A stretch of 64,000 nucleotides of DNA, taken from NCBI RefSeq assembly GCF_009758015.1, contig NZ_WSEL01000003.1, positions 2,232,001 to 2,296,000 on the forward strand, read 5' to 3'. Made by a program: the position numbers and the translations under genes. Of the stretch, positions 16,819 to 25,515 are shown piece after piece. How positions within the stretch are numbered: position 1 is the stretch's first letter; every line of letters begins with the position of its first letter. This stretch comes from Ramlibacter pinisoli (GTDB lineage: Bacteria > Pseudomonadota > Gammaproteobacteria > Burkholderiales > Burkholderiaceae_C). The notes under the pieces are model-generated. The model was not told the DNA's origin and ran no database searches. It was given only the letters and a program-made list of their open reading frames with translations.

Positions 16819-17231
16819 TCAAGACTCCTCAAGAACTGTTCCAGGATGATGCAGGCGGCAGCCGCGTCGGCGTCGCGCGCCCCCTCGGCCAGCGCCTCGG
16901 TGGTGCTGTAACGCTCGTCGACCTCGTACACCGGCAGCTTGACGCGCGCGCCGAGCTGGCGGCCGAAGCGGCGTGCCCGGGCGGTATTGTCATGGCTGGC
17001 GCCGTCGGGATGGAACGGCACGCCCACCACCAGCGCGTCGGGCTGCCACTGGCGCACGCGTTCCTCGGCGGCCTGCAGCCGCGCCTCGCTGGCCTCGGCA
17101 CGGATGGTGGGCTGCGGCGTCGCGCTGCGCAGCAACCGGTTGCCGCTGGCGACCCCGGTGCGCTTGGCCCCGAAATCGAAAGCGAGAAAGCTGGTGTGGT
17201 GGCGGGGAATGTCGGAGCGCTCGCCGCTCAT
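16815..17231 (-). CDS. ruvX: YqgF/RuvX Holliday junction resolvase-like nuclease
   Basis: A 138-residue RNase H-fold protein of the YqgF family, linked to 16S rRNA 5' processing and possibly to Holliday-junction cleavage. The first acidic motif is FDFGAKRTG (Asp19), the second lies in VVGVPFHPDG, and the third in VDERYSTTEA, which together carry the metal ligands. Length is typical. It overlaps yqgE upstream and pyrR downstream by 4 bases each, so translation is coupled along the string. The yqgE-yqgF pair is conserved in many proteobacteria. Confidence 0.93.
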   Translation of the reverse strand: MSGERSDIPRHHTSFLAFDFGAKRTGVASGNRLLRSATPQPTIRAEASEARLQAAEERVRQWQPDALVVGVPFHPDGASHDNTARARRFGRQLGARVKLPVYEVDERYSTTEALAEGARDADAAAACIILEQFLRSLE

Positions 17232-17833
17232 GCGTGACCGGCGTCGGGCGACAGCATCCAGGCCTGCAGGCCCAGCAGGGCCAGCGCCTTGTCGTAGCGC
17301 TGTTCGACCGGCGTGTCGAAGATGACGGCCGGGTCGGCGCCGACGGTGAGCCAGCTGTTCTCGGCCAGCTCCGATTCGAGTTGGCCCTCGCCCCAGGCGG
17401 AGTAACCCAGCGACACCAGCACCTTGCGCGGGCCGGCGCCGGTGGAGAGGGCCTCCAGGACGTCCTTGGAGGTGGTCATCTCCAGGCCGCCGGGGATGGT
17501 CATGGTGGAGGCATACACCGATTCGTCGGCACCCGCCTCGGCGCCGGAGGCGACCACCGCCTCGTGCAGCACGAAGCCGCGTTCGGTCTGGACCGGGCCG
17601 CCGTGGAACACCGGCGTGCCCGCGAGGTCATCGCGTTCCAGGGGCAGGTCGACCTTCTCGAACAGGCTCTTGAGCTTGATGTCGCTCGGCTTGTTGATCA
17701 CCAGGCCGAGGGCGCCGCGGGCGCTGTGCTCGCACAGGTAGATGACGCTGCGGGCGAAGGATTCGTCTTCCAGGCCCGGCATCGCGATCAGGAAGTGATG
17801 CGTCAGGTTGATGGGTGAGGCATCGGCGGGCAT
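17228..17833 (-). CDS. yqgE: YqgE/AlgH family protein
   Basis: A 201-residue YqgE/AlgH protein (NLTHHFLIAMPGLED at residues 9-23, LGLVINKPSD near 42-51, VFHGGPVQTERGFVLH near 74-89). The molecular role is unsettled; in Pseudomonas algH affects alginate and virulence expression. Here it is the first gene of yqgE-ruvX-pyrR-pyrB-pyrC'-plsC. A TAAAAT hexamer ends six bases before the ATG and no ribosome site is visible, suggesting a leaderless transcript. Confidence 0.93.
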   Translation of the reverse strand: MPADASPINLTHHFLIAMPGLEDESFARSVIYLCEHSARGALGLVINKPSDIKLKSLFEKVDLPLERDDLAGTPVFHGGPVQTERGFVLHEAVVASGAEAGADESVYASTMTIPGGLEMTTSKDVLEALSTGAGPRKVLVSLGYSAWGEGQLESELAENSWLTVGADPAVIFDTPVEQRYDKALALLGLQAWMLSPDAGHA

Positions 17834-17839
17834 GATCGA

Positions 17840-17845
17840 ATTTTA
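17840..17845 (-). promoter_or_regulatory. -10-like hexamer for yqgE
   Basis: On the minus strand TAAAAT is followed by six bases and then the yqgE ATG. The expected start site falls on or next to the A of the start codon. No good -35 hexamer is present. Confidence 0.4.
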
Positions 17846-17854
17846 CCGGAGCGC

Positions 17855-19351
17855 ATGGAAAAGCCCTATCCAGTGGGCCTGGTGTGGTTACGCCGGGACC
17901 TGCGTGCCCAGGACCATGCGGCCCTGTCCCACGCGTTGCGCAGCTGCCACCAGGTGCACTGCGCCTTCGTCTTCGACACCGACATCCTGGCCGGCCTGCC
18001 GCGGCAGGACCGGCGTGTCGAGTTCATCCGCGGCTGCCTGGTCGAGCTGGACAAGACCTTGCGGTCGCTGGCCGGCCAGCCGGCCGCCGGCCTCGTCACC
18101 GTGCACGGCACAGCCACCCGGGAGATCCCGCGGCTGGCCAGCGCGCTCGGGGCCCAGGCCGTGTTCTTCAACCGCGACTACGAGCCGGCGGCGATCGCGC
18201 GCGATGCCCAGGTACGCGCGGCGCTGGTCGATGCCGGCATCGCCTGCCACGACAGCAAGGACCAGGTGGTCTTCGACCGCCAGGAACTGCTGACCCAGGC
18301 CGGACGGCCCTACTCGGTGTTCACGCCGTACAAGAACGCCTGGCTGGCCAAGGTCGATGCGGACGACCTGCGCGGCCATCCGGTGGAGCAGCACGCCGGT
18401 GCCCTGGCGGCGCGACCGGCGGCCTGGGCGCGCGCCGTGCCCACGCTGGCCGAGCTGGGATTTGAGCCGACCGACCTGGCGTCGCTGGCCGTCCCGGTCG
18501 GGGCGCAGGGCGCGGCCCGGCAGCTGCAGGCGTTCGATCGGCGCATCGACCGCTACCAGGCCACGCGCGACTACCCGGCCCTGGACGGGACCAGCGGGCT
18601 GAGCGTCCAGCTGCGCTTCGGGACCCTGTCGGTGCGGGCCCTGGCGCGGCTGGCCCATGCGCGGGCGGCCACGGGCGACGCAGGCGCGGCCACCTGGTTG
18701 TCCGAGCTGATCTGGCGCGACTTCTTCGTCCAGGTCCTGGCCAACTTCCCGCACGTGGTGGCCGCCGACGGCACAGGCCGCAGCTTCCGGCCCGCCTACG
18801 ACGCCATCGCCTGGGAACGGGGCCGGCCCGCGCAGGCCCTGTTTGCCGCCTGGTGCGAGGGCCGCACCGGCTACCCGCTGGTGGACGCTGCGATGCAGCA
18901 GCTGAACCAGACCGGCTGGATGCACAACCGGCTGCGCATGGTGACTGCCAGCTTCCTGAGCAAGGACCTGGGCGTGGACTGGCGCTGGGGTGAACGCTAC
19001 TTCGCGCGCCAGCTGCTCGACTACGACCTGGCGGCCAACAACGGCGGCTGGCAATGGGCCAGCTCGTCCGGTTGCGACGCCCAGCCCTGGTTCCGCATCT
19101 TCCACCCGGTGACGCAGAGCCGCCGGTTCGACCCCGACGGCGCCTTCATCCGGCGCTGGTTGCCGGCCCTGCGCCAGCTGCCGGCGGCGGCACTGCACCA
19201 GCCGTGGACGGCCACGCCGGCGGACCTGGAGACCGCCGGCGTCGTGCTCGGACGCGACTACCCGCGGCCCGTCGTCGACCACGACGCGGCCCGTGCGCGC
19301 ACGCTGCAGCGCTATGCGGTGGTGAAGCAGGCCGGCCCGGCGCTCGCCTGA
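17855..19351 (+). CDS. phrB: deoxyribodipyrimidine photo-lyase
   Basis: A 498-residue class I CPD photolyase that uses light to split cyclobutane pyrimidine dimers. The N-terminal antenna domain begins GLVWLRRDLRAQDHAAL. The C-terminal FAD domain shows RFGTLS, ELIWRDFF, TGYPLVDAAMQQL, GWMHNRLRMVTASFL and NNGGWQWASSSGCDAQPWFR, the block that lines the flavin and damaged DNA. Length is close to E. coli PhrB (472). GGAG precedes the ATG. It is divergent from yqgE, and its end lies 19 bases from the convergent chpA gene. Confidence 0.96.
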   Translation: MEKPYPVGLVWLRRDLRAQDHAALSHALRSCHQVHCAFVFDTDILAGLPRQDRRVEFIRGCLVELDKTLRSLAGQPAAGLVTVHGTATREIPRLASALGAQAVFFNRDYEPAAIARDAQVRAALVDAGIACHDSKDQVVFDRQELLTQAGRPYSVFTPYKNAWLAKVDADDLRGHPVEQHAGALAARPAAWARAVPTLAELGFEPTDLASLAVPVGAQGAARQLQAFDRRIDRYQATRDYPALDGTSGLSVQLRFGTLSVRALARLAHARAATGDAGAATWLSELIWRDFFVQVLANFPHVVAADGTGRSFRPAYDAIAWERGRPAQALFAAWCEGRTGYPLVDAAMQQLNQTGWMHNRLRMVTASFLSKDLGVDWRWGERYFARQLLDYDLAANNGGWQWASSSGCDAQPWFRIFHPVTQSRRFDPDGAFIRRWLPALRQLPAAALHQPWTATPADLETAGVVLGRDYPRPVVDHDAARARTLQRYAVVKQAGPALA

Positions 19352-19370
19352 GCGCCGGCCAGGGGCGGGA

Positions 19371-22300
19371 TCAGGCGGGCGCCTTGGCCGGCACGCTGTA
19401 GTGCCTGACGAGGCTCAGCAGTTCCTCTTCGGCGTACGGCTTGCCCAGGTAGTGGTTGACGCCCAGTTCGCGCGCGTGCTCGCGGTGCTTCTCGGCGATG
19501 CGCGAGGTGATCATGACGATCGGCAACGCGGCCCAGCGGGCGTCGGCGCGGATGTTGCGCGCCAGGTCGAAGCCGTCCATGCGCGGCATCTCGATGTCGG
19601 ACAGCACCACCGCCGGACGTTCCTCGGCCAGCCGCTCCAGCGCCTGCAGGCCGTCGGCCGCCAGCGCGACGCGGTAGCCCTCGCGCTGCAGCAGCCGCTG
19701 TGTGACCCGGCGCACGGTGATGGAGTCGTCGACCACCAGCACCAGCGGGATCTGCGGGGCCACCGCCGGCGCCTCCGCGGCCGGCACGCCGGCGCTGCTG
19801 GCCAGCTGCTCGGGCTGGGCCCGGTCGGCGCTGAGCAGGCGGGCCTGCTCGCCGTACACGGCGGCCAGCGCCACCGGGTTGTAGATCAGGACCACCGCGC
19901 CCGAGGCCAGCACCGTCATGCCGGCCAGGCCGGGCAGGCGGGCCAGCTGCGGGCCGAGGTTCTTGACCACCACTTCCTGGTTGCCCAGCACTTCGTCGAC
20001 GTGCAGGGCGACGCGCTGGGCGGCGCTGCGGAACACGATGACGGGCAGCGTCTTGCCCTGCGGTTCGGTGCTGCGCGGCGACGACTGCAGCAGCGCGCCC
20101 GACCAGAAGAACGGCAGCTGCTCGCCGTCGAACCCGTAGCTGCCGCTGTTGTAGGCGATCTCGACCTCGCGCGCCGGGGCCCGGCGCACGGTCTCGACCA
20201 GGTTGGCCGGCACGCCCAGGGCCAGCGTGCCGCTGCGAATCATCACGACCTGGGTCACCGCGGTGGTGAGCGGCAGCACCAGCTTGAAGCTGGTGCCGCG
20301 ACCGGCCTGGGTGCTGGTCTCGATGCGGCCGCCGAGTGCGTTGATCTCCGAGCGCACCACGTCCATGCCAATGCCCCGGCCGGCCAGTTCGGTGACCTGC
20401 GCCGCGGTCGAGAAGCCCGGCATGAAGATCAGGTTGGCGGCGTCGGCGTCGGTCAGCGGCTGGTCGGCCGTGATCAGGCCCTGCTGCAGCGCCTTGTCGC
20501 GGATGCGCGCCAGGTTCAGGCCGGCGCCGTCGTCGCGGAATTCCACGGCGACGTCGTTGCCCTCCTGCTGGACGTGGATCAGGATGGTGCCGGTGGGGTC
20601 CTTGCCGGCGGCGGCGCGGACCGCCGGTTCCTCGATGCCGTGCGCCACGCAGTTGCGCAGCAGGTGCTCGAAGGCGCCGGTCATGCGGTCGAGCACGCCC
20701 CGGTCCATTTCGATGCTGCCGCCGGTGATGTCGAGCTTCACCTGGCGGGCGCTCTCCTTGGAGGCCAGCCGCACCACGCGGTAGAGGCGATCGGAGATGC
20801 TTTCGAACTCGACCATCCGCGTGCGCAGCAGGTCGCGCTGCAGCTCGCGTGTCTGGCGCGCCTGCGCGATCAGGTCGTCCTCGGTGGCTTCCACCGTGCG
20901 CTGCAGGTTGCGCTGCACGGTGGCGACGTCGTTGACCGACTCGGCCATCATGCGGGTCAGTTCCTGCACCCGGGTGAAGCGGTCGAACTCGAGCGGATCG
21001 AAGCCGGCCGCCGCTTCCTTGGCCTGGGCCAGGCGCGACTGCATCTGCGACTCGGCCTGCAGCTCGATGTCGCGCAGCTGGCTGCGCAGACGGTCGAGGT
21101 TGCCAGTCAGGTCGTTCAGCGAGCCGCGCAGGTTGCGCAGCTCGTTCTCCAGCCGCGAGCGGGTGATCATGACCTCGCCGGCCTGGTTCATCAGCCGGTC
21201 GAGCAGTTGCGAGCGCACCCGCACCGCCTGGTTGGAAGCCGCGCGCGGCACCACCAGCTGGCTGGCCACCGGCACCGGGAGTGCGCTGCGCGGCACGGCC
21301 GGGGCGGGCGTGGAGGGCTCGGGTGCCGGTCCGGCCAGCGGCGCCGCGCTGGTGGGCGCTGCCTCCAGCGGGGCGGCAAGCGTGGGATTGGCGCCAGCGG
21401 CTTCGGTGCCGGCGCGCAGGCGGTCGAAGTTGGCCTGCAGGGTGTCGAAGCGCTGCAGCAGCGGATCGAGCGCAGCGCCGTGGCTCTCGGGCGGCAGCCC
21501 CTCGACCGCCGACTCCATGCGGTGGGCCAGCTCGCCCATGCGCAGCGCACCGGCCAGCCGGGCGCTGCCCTTGAGCGTGTGCAGGGCGCGCAGCACGCCG
21601 TCGCGCGCCTGGGCATCGCCCTTGGACGCCCACAGGCGCAGCGCGCCGCCCAGCAGCGGCATGAGTTCGGCCGCTTCTTCCTCAAAGATCGAGAACAGGT
21701 CGGGGTCGAGCGCATCGACGGCGTCGATGTCCTCCTCGCCCTCGGCGACCTCGCCGGCGGCGGTGACGGCCTGCGCGGCCGACGGTACCGGCAGGGAATC
21801 GAAGGCGACGAATTGGGTGGCGGCAGCGCCGCGCACCGGCGCGGCCAGCTCGGTCGCGGCCAGGTCGCCGGGACCGGAATCGCGCAGTTCGGGGCGCTTG
21901 GGCAGCACCAGCTGGTCGGCTGCGTGCAGCGCCCGCACCACGGCCTGGTCGGCGTCCTTCAGGAAGCCGGCAGCGAACTGGTGCAGCAGGCGCCGGATTT
22001 CCTCCGCCGCGTTCACGAAGGCCTGGCCGTGCTGAGGCGTGCCGTAGGCCAGGGTCTGGGCGTGCTGCAGCGAGCTCTCGAGCGTGCGGGCAACCTCGGA
22101 CAGCGCCTGGAAGCCGACCGTCGCCGAACTGCCCGCCAGCGCATGGGCCAGGCCCACCACCGAATCGGGGACCGGGCGGCCCAGCTCCATGGCCCACTCA
22201 CCGATCTCGGTGGCCAGGCGTCGCGACCATTCGTCGGCCTCGTTCAGGTAGACGTTGTAGAGCGGGATGCCGATGCGCAGGCCGCCGATGACCTTGGTCT

Positions 22301-25300
22301 GGTCGTCGACCGGCGGCGCGGCCGCGGCGTGCTCCTCGATCGCCGGGATGGACTCGATGGCCGCGGGGAGCTGGATGGCTGCGGGGGCCTCGATGGTCAC
22401 GTCGGCCGGCGTGGCCGGCTGTGGCTGCGCCGGTTGCGCGATGGCATCGAGGCTGTCGAAATCGATGCCGCTGATCACGGGCGGGGCCGCCGCCAGGTCG
22501 GCCACCACCGGCGGCTCGGCGACGAAGTCGAGGTCGACGACGAAGTCCTGCGCAGCCGGCAGCTCGGCGACCGGCATTTCCACCGGCACCACGGGCTCGC
22601 CCCGGATGACATGGGTGGCATGGAAGTCCAGCCCTTCGTCGGCCGCCGCATCGGCCGACGCATCGGGCACGGCCGGGACATCGGGCACGGCAAGGGCGGA
22701 CACAGTCGGCGAGGCAGCCGGGGCCGGGCTCGTGAACAGGCTCAGGTCGAAGTCCTCGAGCGGGACTTCGGAGACCTCCGGCGCCTCGATCACCTCGTCG
22801 ATGGGCATGAAGTCGAGCTGGGTCGCCGGAGCGTCCAGCGGCGCCACCGCGGAGTCGATGGCGGGGACCGTCACCTCGGGCAGGTCGAGGGAGAACGCCG
22901 GCAGCTCGGCCGCCGGCTCGGCCTGCGACAGGGCCGGCGGCTCGCTCGGCAGTGCGGGCGCCACCGGCGCGGCGGCGAAGGCGGGAATGTCGGCTGCGAA
23001 GTCCGGCAGCGACAGCGCGGGGACCGGTGCGACTTCCGGTGCCCCCGCGGCTGCACTCGGCAGCTCGGGCTGCGGCGCGGCGGCTGCGTCGGGCAGGCCG
23101 ATCGGCAGCAGCCGGTCGTCGTTGCGCAGCGCATCGGCCGCGACGCGGAACATGCCCGCCTTCCAGGCGGCGTTGTTGCGCGCGGCGATGTCGTCGACCC
23201 AGCGCCCGAAGGCGCGCAGGGCCTCGGTGGCCAGGGTGCACAGCTTGTCGCTGGCCGGTCTCTGGTCGGCCAGCCAGGTATTGAGCACCTGCTCCATCGA
23301 CCAGCCGGCTTCGCCGAACTCGTTCAGGCCGACCATGCGCGAACTGCCCTTGAGCGTGTGGAACGCCCGCCGCAAGGTGGTGAGCTCCGCCACGTCGGCG
23401 GGATTGGAAGCCAGCGTCTCGAGCGCGGCCAGGCCGTTGCCGACCACCTCGCGCGCTTCCTCGAGGAAGATCTCCAGCAGCTCGGCGTCGGGTGGTTCCT
23501 CGATGACCACGGGCGCGGAAACCGGCAGCGCCGCCGCGGGCTGCGATGGGGGCACGACCGCGCTCGGGGCCACCTGCACGGGTGCGGCCGGTTGCGCCGC
23601 GGCCATCACGCCCGGGGCCGGGGCCGGGGCGACGGCAGGAATGGCATGCGTGGCGGCTGGCGCGCCGGCGTCGGAGCCCCTGGCCTCGCCGAGCGCGCCC
23701 GCGGCATCGGCCGCCGACGCCACCGGGGTCATGCGGCCCATCAGCGGACGCAACTCGCCTCGGGCGTCGTCGTAGACGAACAGCTTCTTGGCCAGCGTCG
23801 GCTGGTAGTTGAGCATGTCGATCAGGAAACCGAGCGCGCCCAGGTTGTTGCCCAGCTTCTCGGACGAGGCGGCGGTGCCGGCCTGCCCGTCCTGCGGCTC
23901 GGCCAGCAGGATGGCCTCGACGGTCTCGCGCATGCGCACCACGGCCTGGGCGGCCTGGTCGAGGCCGAGCACCGACAGCACGCCGCGCATCTGCAGCAGG
24001 TGGGTGGGCGCGTTCTGCAGCGGCGCCTTCTCGCTGGGGTTGCGGAAGAAGGCGTCGAGCACCTTCTCGAGCTCGCCCAGCGTGCCGCGCAGCTCGCTGA
24101 CCACGCTGCCCATGGTCTGGCGGTCGCTGACGCGACGGTACAGCTCCTCCATCCACGACTCGAGCGCCTGCGCCTGCCCGCCGTGGCGCACCTGGTCCAG
24201 GCGCTCGGCGAGGCGCGCGGTGCGCACGGCCAGCTGCGAGTCGCTGGGGTCCAGGTCCTGGAAGGCGGCTTCCAGGTACAGCACGGCGGTGGCCACTTCC
24301 ATCGCGACCTCGGTGCGCGGGGGCTGGCCGGCACGCACCACACCGTCGACGGTGGCGCTCAGCGCCTGCGCCAGCGGCGCACTGGCGGGGTGCAGCTTGG
24401 TGAGCGACTCGCTGATCAGGTGGAACTGCTCGGCGACCGGGCGCAGCTTGGTGCCGTCGCCGCCGGACAGTGCGGACCAGGTGTCCTTGGCGGCCGCGAT
24501 GCGCTTACGCGCCTGCGTGAGCAGCACCGGATCGAAGCGGCCGAACTGCGGGGTCTGGTAGTCGACCGGCTTGTAGCGCCCCAGCCCGTAGGCCGCGCGC
24601 ACGCTGGCCAGCGACGGTGCGTCGACCGGCTTGGCCGGCACCGCCTGCGAACAGAAGAAGAGCAGGTCCTGGGCCAGGCGATCGGACACGCCCTGCTCGC
24701 CCTTGGCCAGCGTGGCGTACTGCAGCAGCACGCGCGAGGCAGCCCGCTTGACGTAGACGTCGACCGGCAGCAGGTTGCCCGCCACCGCCTCGAAGTAGCC
24801 GGCGCACAGCTTCCAGAAGATGCGCGGCTGGCGCGCAGCCTGGCCAGCGGCCAGGCCCAGGCTGCAGTCGACGACGTCGCGCGCCGCGGCGGCATCGGCC
24901 GACTTGACGATGCGCAGCACGGCCTGGTCCATGCGGGAGCGCACGGCCGGGTCGTAGATCAGGGTCTGGGGAACGGCCGGGGTCTCGGGCTCGACCCAGC
25001 GCCAGTCGTACGGCCACAGGTCGGCCGGGTGGATGCGGTCGCTGCCGGCCAGCTCCTGCACGTCGCGGTACTGCGGGAACAGCGCGACCGAGGAGGTGGG
25101 CTTGCCGAGCAGCAGGCCCTCGAGGTATTCGGTCAGCGCGAAGCCGGCCTTCTCGACCTTGGCGGCGGCCGCCTCGCTGCACAGCTCGGGACGCTCGACG
25201 AACTTCTGCGCCGCCGCTTCCATCGAGCGCAGCACATGCGCCGGGGCGGCCAGGCCCACCATCTCGAGGGCGCCGACGGCCTGGTGCAGTTGCTGGCGCG

Positions 25301-25484
25301 CAATGCGCAGCTGGCCGGCATCGACCGAGGCCATGTCGGAGCCGCGCGCCAGCCCCGCATCCCGCACGAACCGGCGCAGGGCGGCGGTTGCGGAATCGAG
25401 CGACTTGCGCAGTTCGTCCAGCACCCAGGCCAGCGGCCCGAGGTCGTTGGTCGCCAGGTCGAGATCGGTGTCGTTGGCTTGCAT
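19371..25484 (-). CDS. chpA: ChpA/PilL hybrid chemotaxis histidine kinase of the Pil-Chp system
   Basis: A 2037-residue hybrid kinase. Histidine phosphotransfer modules can be placed by their histidines: a weak N-terminal one (QLHQAVGALEM, His67), HTLKGSSRM (His709), an altered AHALAGSSATVG (His1114) and HTLKGSARL (His1302). Long Ala/Pro/Glu linkers separate them. Then come a CheA dimerisation and kinase domain (LLRNCVAHGIEE N-box, FRDDGAGLNL, GRGIGMDVV), a CheW-like domain and a C-terminal receiver (VVLSDIEMPRMDGFD, Asp1963). In Pseudomonas it signals to PilG and PilH to control pilus extension and retraction, twitching and cAMP. It is the last gene of the pil-chp operon, 31 bases after pilJ. 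Confidence 0.95.
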   Translation of the reverse strand: MQANDTDLDLATNDLGPLAWVLDELRKSLDSATAALRRFVRDAGLARGSDMASVDAGQLRIARQQLHQAVGALEMVGLAAPAHVLRSMEAAAQKFVERPELCSEAAAAKVEKAGFALTEYLEGLLLGKPTSSVALFPQYRDVQELAGSDRIHPADLWPYDWRWVEPETPAVPQTLIYDPAVRSRMDQAVLRIVKSADAAAARDVVDCSLGLAAGQAARQPRIFWKLCAGYFEAVAGNLLPVDVYVKRAASRVLLQYATLAKGEQGVSDRLAQDLLFFCSQAVPAKPVDAPSLASVRAAYGLGRYKPVDYQTPQFGRFDPVLLTQARKRIAAAKDTWSALSGGDGTKLRPVAEQFHLISESLTKLHPASAPLAQALSATVDGVVRAGQPPRTEVAMEVATAVLYLEAAFQDLDPSDSQLAVRTARLAERLDQVRHGGQAQALESWMEELYRRVSDRQTMGSVVSELRGTLGELEKVLDAFFRNPSEKAPLQNAPTHLLQMRGVLSVLGLDQAAQAVVRMRETVEAILLAEPQDGQAGTAASSEKLGNNLGALGFLIDMLNYQPTLAKKLFVYDDARGELRPLMGRMTPVASAADAAGALGEARGSDAGAPAATHAIPAVAPAPAPGVMAAAQPAAPVQVAPSAVVPPSQPAAALPVSAPVVIEEPPDAELLEIFLEEAREVVGNGLAALETLASNPADVAELTTLRRAFHTLKGSSRMVGLNEFGEAGWSMEQVLNTWLADQRPASDKLCTLATEALRAFGRWVDDIAARNNAAWKAGMFRVAADALRNDDRLLPIGLPDAAAAPQPELPSAAAGAPEVAPVPALSLPDFAADIPAFAAAPVAPALPSEPPALSQAEPAAELPAFSLDLPEVTVPAIDSAVAPLDAPATQLDFMPIDEVIEAPEVSEVPLEDFDLSLFTSPAPAASPTVSALAVPDVPAVPDASADAAADEGLDFHATHVIRGEPVVPVEMPVAELPAAQDFVVDLDFVAEPPVVADLAAAPPVISGIDFDSLDAIAQPAQPQPATPADVTIEAPAAIQLPAAIESIPAIEEHAAAAPPVDDQTKVIGGLRIGIPLYNVYLNEADEWSRRLATEIGEWAMELGRPVPDSVVGLAHALAGSSATVGFQALSEVARTLESSLQHAQTLAYGTPQHGQAFVNAAEEIRRLLHQFAAGFLKDADQAVVRALHAADQLVLPKRPELRDSGPGDLAATELAAPVRGAAATQFVAFDSLPVPSAAQAVTAAGEVAEGEEDIDAVDALDPDLFSIFEEEAAELMPLLGGALRLWASKGDAQARDGVLRALHTLKGSARLAGALRMGELAHRMESAVEGLPPESHGAALDPLLQRFDTLQANFDRLRAGTEAAGANPTLAAPLEAAPTSAAPLAGPAPEPSTPAPAVPRSALPVPVASQLVVPRAASNQAVRVRSQLLDRLMNQAGEVMITRSRLENELRNLRGSLNDLTGNLDRLRSQLRDIELQAESQMQSRLAQAKEAAAGFDPLEFDRFTRVQELTRMMAESVNDVATVQRNLQRTVEATEDDLIAQARQTRELQRDLLRTRMVEFESISDRLYRVVRLASKESARQVKLDITGGSIEMDRGVLDRMTGAFEHLLRNCVAHGIEEPAVRAAAGKDPTGTILIHVQQEGNDVAVEFRDDGAGLNLARIRDKALQQGLITADQPLTDADAANLIFMPGFSTAAQVTELAGRGIGMDVVRSEINALGGRIETSTQAGRGTSFKLVLPLTTAVTQVVMIRSGTLALGVPANLVETVRRAPAREVEIAYNSGSYGFDGEQLPFFWSGALLQSSPRSTEPQGKTLPVIVFRSAAQRVALHVDEVLGNQEVVVKNLGPQLARLPGLAGMTVLASGAVVLIYNPVALAAVYGEQARLLSADRAQPEQLASSAGVPAAEAPAVAPQIPLVLVVDDSITVRRVTQRLLQREGYRVALAADGLQALERLAEERPAVVLSDIEMPRMDGFDLARNIRADARWAALPIVMITSRIAEKHREHARELGVNHYLGKPYAEEELLSLVRHYSVPAKAPA

Positions 25485-25515
25485 GGGCTGTGGCTGGCGT
25501 TGGGCCGCTCGCCGC

